64,000 nucleotides of DNA from Bacillus sp. B-jedd (GCF_000821085.1 NZ_CCXR01000001.1:248001-312000), one strand, 5' to 3'; positions 26,031-34,782 are shown, counted from the first letter of the stretch. Numbers and translations: made by a program. Notes: generated from the letters alone by a model not told the origin.

Positions 26031-27008
26031 GTGATTGTGGAGGATCATGTTTTACGCAACGATTGGATTGTTGCATGCAAAATAGAAGACGTAAATGATG
26101 AACCAATTCAAGTAATGATGATGGGTGAAAGGGTCGTTATCTTCCGCAATGAGAAAGGCATCCACGCTTTTAAGGATTTATGTATCCACCGCGGCGCCGC
26201 CCTGTCGCTGGGGTGCGTAAGGGATGGAAACCTTGTCTGCCCGTACCATGGATGGGAATATAATTCCGAGGGTGAATGCACGAAAATTCCTCAGCTGCCT
26301 AAAGGAAGGTCCATTCCATTAAAGGCGCGCGCAATTAAATATGCATGTCGGGAAGCATATGGGTTTGTGTGGGTAAACCTCAATAACAATAACCCGGAAA
26401 TGTTCTCTTACCCGCAATTCTCGGATGAGAGCTATCGCAATATTCTTTGGGGCCCGCAGCAGGTTCATGCAAAGCCGCCAAGGGTTGTTGAAAACTTTCT
26501 CGATGTCGGCCATTTATCGTTCATCCATGAAGGATACCTTGGCGTGCAGGAGCATCCTGTCATTGGAGATTACGAAGTGCATGCGGAGGGCGGCCGGATT
26601 TATAGCGATGAAATCGCCATCTTCCAGCCGGATCCGGATGGTTCTGGAGTGGCAAAGGATGTTTACTATACGTATGAGATTCTTCGCCCGCTGACCGTCC
26701 TGTTTACAAAAAGAGATCCTGACACTGACAATAAGATGACGATTTTGCTAACCATCCTTCCTGTTGATGAAAGCAAGTCGGTTGCCTATGGCATTATGTC
26801 ATTCAACTATGAAACCGGAACGACTGATCAAGAAACGATCGAGTTTCAAGATATGATTTTTTCCCAGGACAAGCCGATCGTCGAAAATCAAAAGCCGGAG
26901 GACCTTCCGCTTGATCTGCAGGTCGAACTGTCCTTGAAATGCGACCGGATGAGCATCGCCTACAGACAGTACTTGAAGCGAATTGGCGTTACCTTAGGGA
27001 CAGATTGA
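26031..27008 (+). CDS. Rieske non-heme iron oxygenase, alpha-subunit type
   Basis: About 325 residues. The Rieske 2Fe-2S cluster ligands are CIHRGAA and CPYHGW (C-x-H, 17 residues, C-x2-H). The mononuclear iron site is ENFLDVGHLSFIHEG, the D-x2-H-x4-H pattern with its preceding Asn. This is the layout of ring-hydroxylating or demethylating oxygenases, which need a reductase not seen nearby. GTG 26031 fits GAAGGG (26016-26021) at 9 bases; ATG 26022 would directly abut it. Divergent from the purine permease, so a role in degrading a ring compound is possible. The last 216 bp are partly duplicated at 31035. Confidence 0.85.
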   Translation: MIVEDHVLRNDWIVACKIEDVNDEPIQVMMMGERVVIFRNEKGIHAFKDLCIHRGAALSLGCVRDGNLVCPYHGWEYNSEGECTKIPQLPKGRSIPLKARAIKYACREAYGFVWVNLNNNNPEMFSYPQFSDESYRNILWGPQQVHAKPPRVVENFLDVGHLSFIHEGYLGVQEHPVIGDYEVHAEGGRIYSDEIAIFQPDPDGSGVAKDVYYTYEILRPLTVLFTKRDPDTDNKMTILLTILPVDESKSVAYGIMSFNYETGTTDQETIEFQDMIFSQDKPIVENQKPEDLPLDLQVELSLKCDRMSIAYRQYLKRIGVTLGTD

Positions 27009-27306
27009 TAGAAATAGTCAATGAAGAAAACTGCTCAGCTCGTAGGATATGTTGGACACCCATAGTGATTATTGCCTCCTTGCAGCCCTTACCCACTATT
27101 AATATTATCCAACATAAAAAGACTGTTGATTTAACTTTTTCAACAGCCTGAGTAGCCCTTTAAGATTATTATCTTATCCGTGCCTCTGAAGACAATCAAC
27201 ATAATTCAAAAACAAAAAAGTGCCTGCCCTCCCGAGAGTTGTCATTTAATAGACAAAGTTTTGGAAGAGACAGGCATTTTCCGGTTAATGACTCTTTCCA
27301 ATTAGC
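27009..27306. other. Structured intergenic region with nested inverted repeats
   Basis: TATGTTGGA (27048-27056) pairs with TCCAACATA (27108-27116), and inside it ATAGTG (27062-27067) with CACTAT (27094-27099). A separate hairpin, CTGTTGA with TCAACAG, follows at about 27123-27147. No gene is seen. It could be the edge of a decayed mobile element, which is inference. Confidence 0.35.
27218..27282 (-). terminator. Terminator of the exporter operon (minus strand)
   Basis: Read on the minus strand, TGCCTG plus a pyrimidine run pairs with GGGAGGGCAGGCA, followed by CTTTTTTG. It lies just past the stop of the permease gene. Confidence 0.55.
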
Positions 27307-29733
27307 TTATACATCAGTCATTACTTCTTTAGTGCTTTTAATCAATAATAGAAATATCAATGAGCTTACTATGAGGAGGCCTCCGGCTGATCCAAAGGCA
27401 ATCCATTTCATAGAAACCTTTAAAAAAAATAATATCAGGATGCTGCTAATAATACTCCCTGCCAAAGCTGCGCCTGACCAAATAAATACTTCTGTTGAAA
27501 AGTGACGAAAGATTTGTTTTTTCGTCCAGCCTAACAGTTTATATAAGTGAAATTCCGATGCTCTTGAATTTAGAAGGGTTGTTAAACATTCACCAACACT
27601 CATTGCCGATAGAATAACAGTTGTGACCAAAATGCCGATACTTAGCCAAAATGTTTTATTCACTGTAAATTCACCGAGCGCCGTCAAGCTTGATTGTTCA
27701 GCAATAAATCCAATGTTTGAAACCTGAATTGCAATTAAGATTAACGATAAGGCGAGAACTATCATAGTTGGAATAATAAATCTTCTGTAGTGTACGATTG
27801 CTGGCAACCAGGGATATTCTGATGCTCGGGTTCGAATGCTTGTTTTCTTAGATAATAAAAGAGTAATGAATATAATTGAAAAAACCCAAAGTATGAACGA
27901 AATGAAAAAAGATCTTGGCTCAGCTTTTAATGTGGTTAATACAATAGTTGCAATCAAAAGTGATGAGGTCTGTATGATATATTGCTCCAAACAGTTTTTC
28001 CAGAATATTTCACTTTTTTGCCAACCAATCAATGATAATAACTCATTTTCTTTTAGGTATGCATTTTTTTCAAAAGTTAAGCGGGCAATTAGCCAAACAA
28101 ACCCGAAAAAAGTAAAAAATATTACAGTGATTAAACTTAGAAAATCCCATTTTTTACTTAACTCTTGGGCCACGCCCAGTGTAGTCCATGGGGCAATGAC
28201 TGTTCCAATTCCTTCAACATCGAGCTCAACTTTTTTGAAGGAGGAGCCTGCAACAATATCCACTTCATACCCTTTTTTTAATAAATTAGTGGCGACTTGT
28301 TCGATTTTATTCTGTGCGTTTGTGTTATATTTTGTGATTCCAGCCACCTTTATCCTGATAGCATCGATAGGCTTTTTCCCTTTTATTATTTCTGCAGCAT
28401 CCAACGTCGTTAATCCACCCGCCGGCTGGGGAATGAAGCTGCCTGGTACAGTAGTAGGTGTTAAAGATATTCCATTTATATCCTTTGTTTCTGAAGTTGT
28501 ATATATACCAAGCGGACTTGAGGCTAAATCTTTTGAAATATTTAATTCCGGAGCAAAAAATCCCACTTGTTCTATTATAAAGGGGGCATCAAAAGAGTCA
28601 TATAAACTTGCCCCCTGTCTTTGGACCTCTTTATAGGAAGGCGGGGGCCCGTGATCTAGAATATTTACCTTAATTTGGTTATTGTTGATGATATAGTTTT
28701 GTTTACTCGATGTATAGTAAACGGAAGTAAAACCTCTGTCTGAAACATAATCAGTGGCCTCTTCTGCTTCAAACTTCTCGTTTAGGAAAACAGCTGTACC
28801 ATCAAAAGGTCTCTGAAATGGTGATAAATTAATATTGAACTGCTTTGTCTCTTTCGCTTTTAAGTTGGTCAATTCCTCCAATACTAATTTTATGCTTTGG
28901 CCATTTGCTGCCATCAACCATTCATCCAGATTAATTCCAAGCTTTTTTCGGTAATTGTTTATTTCGATATCTAATGATTCAGTCGTTAAGTTCAAAAAAA
29001 TTGGAATCGTAATATCTTTTCGTTGAAGTACTTTTATAATAGGGACATTCCCGAAATTCTTTCTAAAAATTTCTAAATCCTTTTTTTCCATTTCATTATT
29101 AAAGCCGCTAAAATCGATCTTTGTTATTTTACTTTCACTTTCTGGGTCAATGCCGACCAATAAATGATGGGAAGAGGGAAACATTATTTCCATACCACCC
29201 CCTGATGCTGTATCACCTTTGTCCATATTTTTTAGATATTGTATATTGCCCGGAGTAGACTCCTTGAAATAGACTAAACTGGTTGGAACATTAAGTGGGT
29301 ATTTCTTTAAACCGTCTGATGTAACAAACTGCCAAGTAAAACGGGTAGATTCAGTTAATTGAGGTAGACTTACGGAAAGGCGCTTTCCACTGAAATAACC
29401 AACAGAAGCGACTGGTGCTGCTACTTCTATTAGAGGATTTTTCTTTATCTCCTCCCATTCATTTATACTGATACCGCCTTTGCTATCTCCAATATAATTT
29501 TCCTCAACCATTCCAAATCTCTGTTCAACTGGTGTTCTTGTACCTGACGGGCGAACTAAAATATCATATGTACCTCTTCCGTAATCTTCAATTACCTGGG
29601 TGACAGTTAATTTTGCCTGACTGGATAATTCCAGAACAGCGGGGACTAAAATATATAAAAAAATAAAAGAAAAAAAGATTGCAAATGAATAAAGCTTTCG
29701 GTTCCATAATCTTTTAAAGGCAAGCTGAATCAT
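27307..29733 (-). CDS. ABC transporter permease, FtsX/MacB-like with large extracellular domain
   Basis: 808 residues. One N-terminal membrane helix (about 15-36), an extracellular region of about 490 residues, three helices between about 540 and 640, and three more after about 660. The C-terminal part ends in the FtsX-type segment with LTTLLNSRASEFHLYKLLGW, and an equivalent ENELLSLIGWQKSEIF occurs after the large domain. This is the architecture of mechanotransmitting (MacB/FtsX) ABC permeases that export peptides, or of bacteriocin-associated membrane proteins. It overlaps the ATPase gene by four bases (ATGA). Strongly AT-rich compared with the flanking oxygenase and amidase genes. Confidence 0.75.
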   Translation of the reverse strand: MIQLAFKRLWNRKLYSFAIFFSFIFLYILVPAVLELSSQAKLTVTQVIEDYGRGTYDILVRPSGTRTPVEQRFGMVEENYIGDSKGGISINEWEEIKKNPLIEVAAPVASVGYFSGKRLSVSLPQLTESTRFTWQFVTSDGLKKYPLNVPTSLVYFKESTPGNIQYLKNMDKGDTASGGGMEIMFPSSHHLLVGIDPESESKITKIDFSGFNNEMEKKDLEIFRKNFGNVPIIKVLQRKDITIPIFLNLTTESLDIEINNYRKKLGINLDEWLMAANGQSIKLVLEELTNLKAKETKQFNINLSPFQRPFDGTAVFLNEKFEAEEATDYVSDRGFTSVYYTSSKQNYIINNNQIKVNILDHGPPPSYKEVQRQGASLYDSFDAPFIIEQVGFFAPELNISKDLASSPLGIYTTSETKDINGISLTPTTVPGSFIPQPAGGLTTLDAAEIIKGKKPIDAIRIKVAGITKYNTNAQNKIEQVATNLLKKGYEVDIVAGSSFKKVELDVEGIGTVIAPWTTLGVAQELSKKWDFLSLITVIFFTFFGFVWLIARLTFEKNAYLKENELLSLIGWQKSEIFWKNCLEQYIIQTSSLLIATIVLTTLKAEPRSFFISFILWVFSIIFITLLLSKKTSIRTRASEYPWLPAIVHYRRFIIPTMIVLALSLILIAIQVSNIGFIAEQSSLTALGEFTVNKTFWLSIGILVTTVILSAMSVGECLTTLLNSRASEFHLYKLLGWTKKQIFRHFSTEVFIWSGAALAGSIISSILILFFLKVSMKWIAFGSAGGLLIVSSLIFLLLIKSTKEVMTDV

Positions 29734-30416
29734 TCGACCACCTCTGCCTGAGCAATCATTTCAAGAAATCCATGATGTAATTTATATTGAATGTCACCGT
29801 TATCGGCTACCTCCGTGTCGTGAGTAACAACAATTAGAGTTAACCCCCTCCTTTTTAAATTCAATAATAATTGTATAATTAGGTTTCTATTTTCGATGTC
29901 CAGGTTGCCTGTCGGTTCGTCGCAAATCAATACCTTTGGCTCATTAATCAAAGAACGAGCAATAGCAACGCGTTGCTTTTCTCCTCCAGAGAGTCCCCCG
30001 GGCAAACGGGTATACAATTCGTCATTCATTCCTACGCTTTTCAAGACGCTTTTAGCTTTTTCATAAAGTATTTTCTTTGGGATCTCATCTAATAACGGTA
30101 AAGCTACATTATCCAATACAGAGTAGTATGGAAGAAGTTTATAATCTTGAAATACAAATCCTATATTCTTTCTTCGAAAGAATCGAAGTTCTCTATCAGT
30201 TAAATCATAAATGTTGACTCCGTTATAAAGCACATCACCTTGATCCGGTTCAAGTAAGCCGGAAATTGTATGGAGAAGAGTTGTTTTACCGGATCCTGAA
30301 GGACCTATTATGGACGTCCATATTCCGTTATTAAAATGAGCATTGATATTTTTTAAGATTTGGGTTTTATGAGAGGAGGTTTCAAATGACTTGCCTACGT
30401 TTGCGATAGTAATCAA
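29730..30416 (-). CDS. ABC transporter ATP-binding protein (LolD/MacB type)
   Basis: About 228 residues. Walker [11 protein letters not shown]-loop [16 protein letters not shown], signature [14 protein letters not shown], Walker [13 protein letters not shown] and the switch histidine in VVTHD. The DEPTGNLD form is typical of the LolD/MacB/FtsE subfamily that pairs with FtsX-type permeases. TTG 30416 is preferred because GGGAG lies 10 bases upstream and it places the start just before [10 protein letters not shown]; an upstream TTG at 30443 would add nine residues but lacks a good site. Middle gene of a three-gene unit. Confidence 0.8.
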   Translation of the reverse strand: MITIANVGKSFETSSHKTQILKNINAHFNNGIWTSIIGPSGSGKTTLLHTISGLLEPDQGDVLYNGVNIYDLTDRELRFFRRKNIGFVFQDYKLLPYYSVLDNVALPLLDEIPKKILYEKAKSVLKSVGMNDELYTRLPGGLSGGEKQRVAIARSLINEPKVLICDEPTGNLDIENRNLIIQLLLNLKRRGLTLIVVTHDTEVADNGDIQYKLHHGFLEMIAQAEVVE

Positions 30417-30491
30417 TTGTCGGATTCTCCCATCCAGAGTCAATGCTGCCCATCATTTTTGAAAGGCAGCATTGAATCTTATAATATCTAA

Positions 30492-30863
30492 TTATCTTGA
30501 AAGGGTGACACTTCCGGAAGCAGTTCCAATGAGTGTGCCATTTGATACTCTTAAATAGTTGTTCCATTTGTAGGTGCTATAGGTTCCCAAGGTATAAGTT
30601 ACTTTATGTGGGGCTGAATAATAATTTGCTGAAAATGTTCTGTTAGTTAAACCATCATTATATGAAACATTGTAAATGGCACCAGCACCACCACCCCATG
30701 ATAAAGTTTTAGTCACTTCTTTAGATGTGGTTTTTAAATATGATACGATGGCTGGCGAAATGTTAGCATCTAATGGTTCGGCCGCGGAAACGATTCCGAA
30801 TCCAAAACTTAAGACACAAGCAACTGCAAAAACACTGGTGCAAATTTGTCTTAAAAACTTCAT
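30492..30863 (-). CDS. Small secreted protein, lactococcin-972-like candidate
   Basis: 123 residues with a Sec signal peptide MKFLRQICTSVFAVACVLSF ending at about VSA (residue 27), leaving a mature chain of about 96 residues. The mature part has no cysteine and is rich in Gly, Ser, Thr and Tyr: TLSWGGGAGAIYNVSY, FSANYYSAPHKVTYTLGTY, TASGSVTLSR. The pattern (W-G-G, Tyr-rich beta strands, a YY...H motif, a dedicated ABC pair next door) recalls lactococcin 972-type bacteriocins, but identity is not established. ATG 30863 follows AGGTAGGG. First gene of the operon with the ABC exporter. Confidence 0.6.
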   Translation of the reverse strand: MKFLRQICTSVFAVACVLSFGFGIVSAAEPLDANISPAIVSYLKTTSKEVTKTLSWGGGAGAIYNVSYNDGLTNRTFSANYYSAPHKVTYTLGTYSTYKWNNYLRVSNGTLIGTASGSVTLSR

Positions 30864-30924
30864 TTTCAACCCTACCTTTCGTAAAAAAAGTAAATAATTG
30901 TAATCTATGGTAATTACCACCTAC

Positions 30925-30953
30925 ATAATAACCTTTATTTTGAGAAAAAACAA
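30925..30953 (-). promoter_or_regulatory. Promoter of the secreted-protein/exporter operon
   Basis: On the minus strand, TTGTTT (30953-30948), 17-base spacer, TATTAT (30930-30925). It would start transcription about 55 bases before the secreted protein's ATG. Confidence 0.5.
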
Positions 30954-31015
30954 CAATTATTTGGAATATTTTAAATATTCTATTGTTGTACTATTTCGAT
31001 TGGATGCTATAAGCT

Positions 31016-31250
31016 AAATGATTCCTGCGGCGACGTCATTCAACTATGAAACAGGAACGACCGACCAGGAAACCATTGAATTCCAGGATATGATTTTTGC
31101 CCAGGACAAGCCGATTGTCGAGAATCAAAAACCGGAGGACCTTCCGCTTGATCTGCAGGTCGAACTGTCCTTGAAATGCGACCGGATGAGCATCGCCTAC
31201 AGACAGTACTTGAAGCGAATTGGCGTTACCTTAGGGACAGATTGATAGAA
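31016..31250 (+). pseudogene. Scar: 20 bp of the purine permease fused to the 3' end of a second Rieske gene
   Basis: Bases 31035-31250 match 26798-27013 over 216 bp without gaps: 13 mismatches in the first 97 bases (nearly all silent, one Ser to Ala), then 119 bp identical, through the stop codon. Directly before, 31016-31035 is identical to 24741-24760 inside the purine permease gene, in the same genome orientation. The fragment therefore derives from a second permease-Rieske locus that lost about 2 kb between the two points. The remaining frame encodes only the last 70 or so Rieske residues and has no iron sites. Confidence 0.8.
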
Positions 31251-31267
31251 TTAGTGTTTTAGATATA

Positions 31268-31325
31268 GTGCCTGGCACCCAAATTGGACAGAAAACGTCC
31301 CATTTGGGCACCAGGCACATTTTAA
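31268..31325. repeat. Long inverted repeat (GTGCCTGGCACC type)
   Basis: GTGCCTGG...ACCCAAATTGGAC pairs with GTCC...ATTTGGG.CACCAGGCAC around a short A-rich loop, followed by TTTTAATT. It may act as a terminator in either direction. It opens the 484-bp gap before the amidase-like gene. The rest of that gap holds one small hairpin with a T-run (31509-31542: TGTCCC with GGGACA), the cre-like site, and nothing else recognised. Confidence 0.6.
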
Positions 31326-31683
31326 TTATTCTGAGTTTCCCAACATGGACAAAATGTTACTTTTGAGTAAAACCTTTTGCAAAAATCCAGACGTTTGCGG
31401 TTGGCGGGTTAGTGAGCGGAGTAGTCAGATGTGGATGAGCCAGATAAAAAAGTGAGCCTGTAAAATATTTCCCAACCTGCCCTGCGCAAAAATAAAAAAT
31501 AATCCAAATGTCCCAGCCGTAATCTTCGGGGACAGTTTTTTTAGCAAAATCGGTTCGGATTTTGTCAATTACTCCTTCTTTAAGCCTGGAAAAAATGCCG
31601 CTGGAAATGAAATAGCCCCTTTTCGTGTGCCAAAGGGAGGATAGACAGCCAAATGGAAAGTTGGATAGTCTATAAATAGTAAT

Positions 31684-31697
31684 TGTAAGCCTTTACA
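31684..31697 (+). promoter_or_regulatory. Candidate CcpA (cre) site upstream of the AmiE-like gene
   Basis: TGTAAGCCTTTACA fits the cre consensus TGWAANCGNTNWCA with one mismatch. In B. subtilis the murein-recycling operon containing amiE and namZ is under CcpA control, so the site is in the expected place. It lies 38 bases before the start codon. Confidence 0.45.
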
Positions 31698-31734
31698 TTA
31701 TGGTTATTGAGCAATAGCTCGGGAAGGAGAAAGA

Positions 31735-33429
31735 ATGAAGAAAACCCCTCTTATTCTTGCATTGTCGGCTGTGATGGCTACAGGGGCGATCGTTCCGGCG
31801 TTTGCCGAGGAAGGAAATCAGAACCCGGGGCCATCAATTGAACAAAGGGAAGGAAAAGCAGGCTTTCAAAAGGCGCATCCTGTTTTTTCCTGGGACAATC
31901 CCGGTCCATTATCACCAGTATTGCACAAGGGATCAATCCGCGGAGCGGGGATGGTGGAAAAGCCGCTTAATGAAATTGATTCCTACATGGATCAGATGAT
32001 ATCTGAGGGAGCCATGCCGGGCGCGGTTGCATTTGTCGCCCGCAGGGGCCATATCGTAAAGCACGACGCCTATGGATATGCCTACAAGTATGAGGATGAT
32101 CAATTTACTGAATCAGAAAACCCGATCCCGATGAGGGAGGATACCATTTTTGACCTTGCCTCCATCAGCAAAATTTTCACCACAACCGCAGCGATGATTC
32201 TTTATGAGCAGGGACGATTTGGCCTTGATGACCCGGTTGCGAAATATCTTCCTGAATTCGCCGCGAACGGAAAGGAAAATGTGACGATCCGCCAGCTGAT
32301 GACCCATACCTCCGGCTTCGCCGCCTGGATTCCTCTATATACGCAGGGTACAAACCGCGAGGACAGAATAGATATCGTTTTGAAGTATCCGTTGAGCAAT
32401 CAGCCGGGCACAAAATATACATACAGTGATTTGAACATGATTACGCTCGGAGTCTTGATTGAGCGGCTTTCCGGAGAGCGCCAGGACGAGTTTGTGAGGA
32501 ACTATATCACAGAACCACTTGGCATGAAGGATACGATGTACAATCCGCCTGCAAGCCTGAAAAGCCGGGTTGCCGCAACCGAGTTCCAGCCATGGACGGG
32601 CAGGGGTATCGTCTGGGGAGATGTTCATGATGAAAATGCCTGGGCCTTAGGCGGGATTGCAGGCCATGCCGGTGTTTTCTCAACGGCGGGCGACTTGGCG
32701 AAACTGGCGCACATGTACCTGAATGACGGCCGTTATGGAAGCGAGCAAATCTTGAAACCGGAAACCGTTAAAATGCTGATTGAAAACCAGATTCCAGAGT
32801 TTCCGGGAAATGATCATGGCTTGGGCTGGGAGTTGGCGCAAGGCTGGTTCATGGATGCGCTCTCTGAAGGCTCGACACTTGGACATACCGGGTACACAGG
32901 CACTTCAATCGTTGTGAACAGGAATAATGGCACGATTGCCATCCTGCTGACGAACAGGGTGCACCCGACAAGGAATACGGTAACAACGAATATTGCCCGG
33001 AGGCAGCTGGCAAGGCAGGTAGCCGATGCCATCCCGGTTAGGATTCCCGATGGCAAAGCCTGGTTCTCGGGCTACGGGGATAAGCTGAACCGTTCCCTTT
33101 TAGCGGAGGTTGAATTGGCAGAGCCTGCGAAGCTGTCATTTGAAACATGGTACCGGATCGAAGCGAGTGCTGATTATGGCTATCTTGAATGGTCTGTCGA
33201 CGGACTGAATTGGGAGCGGGCAAAAACATTCACCAGCAGCAGCGTTGATTGGGTCTCCGAAGAAGCGGAAATCCCTGCAGGTGCGAAGTTTATCCGCTTC
33301 ACTTATACGACAGATAGTTCTGTGAACGGACGCGGCTGGTACGTGGACAAGTTGAAACTCGTTTCAAAAGATGGTAAGCCGATTGAACTCAACTTTGATG
33401 GCGACGGATGGAAGCAGAGGAGTTATTGA
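31735..33429 (+). CDS. amiE: Secreted AmiE-like serine amidase with InhA-like C-terminal domain
   Basis: 564 residues. Signal peptide about 1-24 (ending PAFA). Residues about 80-420 are a beta-lactamase/penicillin-binding fold with the SxxK motif SISK, the second motif YSD and the third-motif equivalent HTG in LGHTGYTGTS. Next to namZ this points to AmiE, which cuts the MurNAc-L-alanine bond during muropeptide recycling; a plain esterase is the alternative. Residues about 430-564 form an added beta-sandwich: LSFETWYRIEASADYGYLEW and GWYVDKLKLVS, as in immune inhibitor A proteases, probably for binding. B. subtilis AmiE lacks such an extension. GGAAGGAG precedes ATG 31735. Confidence 0.75.
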   Translation: MKKTPLILALSAVMATGAIVPAFAEEGNQNPGPSIEQREGKAGFQKAHPVFSWDNPGPLSPVLHKGSIRGAGMVEKPLNEIDSYMDQMISEGAMPGAVAFVARRGHIVKHDAYGYAYKYEDDQFTESENPIPMREDTIFDLASISKIFTTTAAMILYEQGRFGLDDPVAKYLPEFAANGKENVTIRQLMTHTSGFAAWIPLYTQGTNREDRIDIVLKYPLSNQPGTKYTYSDLNMITLGVLIERLSGERQDEFVRNYITEPLGMKDTMYNPPASLKSRVAATEFQPWTGRGIVWGDVHDENAWALGGIAGHAGVFSTAGDLAKLAHMYLNDGRYGSEQILKPETVKMLIENQIPEFPGNDHGLGWELAQGWFMDALSEGSTLGHTGYTGTSIVVNRNNGTIAILLTNRVHPTRNTVTTNIARRQLARQVADAIPVRIPDGKAWFSGYGDKLNRSLLAEVELAEPAKLSFETWYRIEASADYGYLEWSVDGLNWERAKTFTSSSVDWVSEEAEIPAGAKFIRFTYTTDSSVNGRGWYVDKLKLVSKDGKPIELNFDGDGWKQRSY

Positions 33430-33472
33430 GGAAATTTTGAAGGCAAAATATCATGAACAGGGAGTGGTTTTT

Positions 33473-34738
33473 TTGAAAAGAAGTCTGATAGCAATTCTGA
33501 CACTGATCTTGATTCTTTCATCCTTAACAGCAGCATTGGCAAACCATGACAAGGGTAATGGCAAAAGCCAGGACCACAAGCGATTCCAGCTTGGTGCCGA
33601 GGCGTTGCTGAAGGACCATAAGGATTTAATCAAAGGCAAGCGGGTCGGCCTGATTACAAACCCGACCGGCGTGGACAAAAACCTCACGAGCATCGTTGAC
33701 TTGTTGTTTAATGATCCGGATGTTGAACTGACAGCGTTGTACGGACCAGAGCATGGAGTAAGGGGAAGTGCCCAGGCCGGCCAGTATGTTGAATATTATA
33801 TTGATGAAAAAACGAACTTGCCTGTGTACAGCCTGTATGGCAAGACGCGTAAGCCGACTCCGGAAATGCTCGAAAATATTGATGTCCTCCTATTTGACAT
33901 CCAGGATGTCGGAACGAGATTCTACACGTATATCTACACAATGGCTTATGCGATGGAAGCCGCAAAGGAAAACAACATCCCGTTCATCGTCCTTGACCGC
34001 CCGAACCCGCTTGGCGGCGTGAAAGTGGAAGGACCTGTGCTCGATGCGTCGAAATATACTTCTTTCGTCGGAAACTATGCGATTCCGCTCCGCCACGGGA
34101 TGACCGTAGGTGAGCTTGCGAAGCTGTTCAATAAGGAGTTCAACATCGGCGCGGACCTGACTGTCGTTGAAATGAAAGGCTGGAAGCGCTCGATGTATTT
34201 CGATGAAACGCCATTCGAATTTGTGATGCCGTCGCCGAATATGCCGACACTTGAAACAGCTCTCGTTTATCCGGGAGGAGCGTTGATTGAAGGGACAAAC
34301 GTTTCTGAAGGCCGCGGAACCACTAAGCCTTTCGAACTGATCGCGGCGCCGTTCATTAATGCGGATGACCTGGCTGCGGAGCTGAATGGACTAGACCTGC
34401 CGGGTGTTAAGTTCCGGGCTGCATCGTTTATCCCGACTTTCTCCAAGCATTCGGGCGTCCTGTCTCACGGCATCCAGATCCATATTACGAACCGCGATGC
34501 GTTTCAGCCGGTCGAAACTGGACTTCATATCGTGAAAACCATTCATGATATGTATCCGGACAAATTCCAATTCCGCGCACCGGATAGCAAAGGGATTTCC
34601 TTCTTTGACCTTTTGGTTGGAAACGGCTGGATTAGGCAAGGGATTGAAGACGGAAAATCAGTCGAGGAAATGAAAGCCCAGTGGGAAGATGAACTCGATC
34701 AGTTCATGGATGTCCGCGATAAATATTTGATCTATTAA
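33473..34738 (+). CDS. namZ: Exo-beta-N-acetylmuramidase NamZ (DUF1343)
   Basis: 421 residues with signal peptide about 1-23 (ending TAALA). DUF1343 marks in order: GKRVGLITNPTGVDKNL, LYGPEHGVRGSAQAG, VYSLYGKTRKPT, DIQDVGTRFYTYIYT, VLDRPNPLGG, and YPGGALIEGTNVSEGRGTTK. NamZ removes N-acetylmuramic acid from the non-reducing end of peptidoglycan fragments. In B. subtilis it is secreted and works with NagZ and AmiE; here AmiE-like lies 43 bases upstream but no nagZ is in between. TTG 33473 is chosen because GGGAG (33460-33464) is 8 bases away and the signal peptide then starts correctly. Confidence 0.92.
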   Translation: MKRSLIAILTLILILSSLTAALANHDKGNGKSQDHKRFQLGAEALLKDHKDLIKGKRVGLITNPTGVDKNLTSIVDLLFNDPDVELTALYGPEHGVRGSAQAGQYVEYYIDEKTNLPVYSLYGKTRKPTPEMLENIDVLLFDIQDVGTRFYTYIYTMAYAMEAAKENNIPFIVLDRPNPLGGVKVEGPVLDASKYTSFVGNYAIPLRHGMTVGELAKLFNKEFNIGADLTVVEMKGWKRSMYFDETPFEFVMPSPNMPTLETALVYPGGALIEGTNVSEGRGTTKPFELIAAPFINADDLAAELNGLDLPGVKFRAASFIPTFSKHSGVLSHGIQIHITNRDAFQPVETGLHIVKTIHDMYPDKFQFRAPDSKGISFFDLLVGNGWIRQGIEDGKSVEEMKAQWEDELDQFMDVRDKYLIY

Positions 34739-34746
34739 TCATGGGG

Positions 34747-34782
34747 ATCGCTCCAGTCTCAAAGGCTGGGGCGATTTTTTTT
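34747..34782 (+). terminator. Intrinsic terminator after namZ
   Basis: ATCGCTCCAG (34747-34756) pairs with CTGGGGCGAT (34765-34774) and runs into eight T's. Confidence 0.8.

Noticed and set aside
27836..28636. Plus-strand 266-codon frame
   Set aside because: It is antisense to the exporter permease, lacks a ribosome binding site and resembles a mirror of the AT-rich gene.
30925..31015. Attachment site of a site-specific integrase at the insert's right edge
   Set aside because: No integrase gene is in the insert and the flanking repeats are 216 bp of host coding sequence, which fits homologous recombination better.
33371..33472. Longer NamZ starting inside the amidase gene
   Set aside because: It would overlap coding sequence in another frame and would bury the signal peptide; TTG 33473 has the ribosome binding site.
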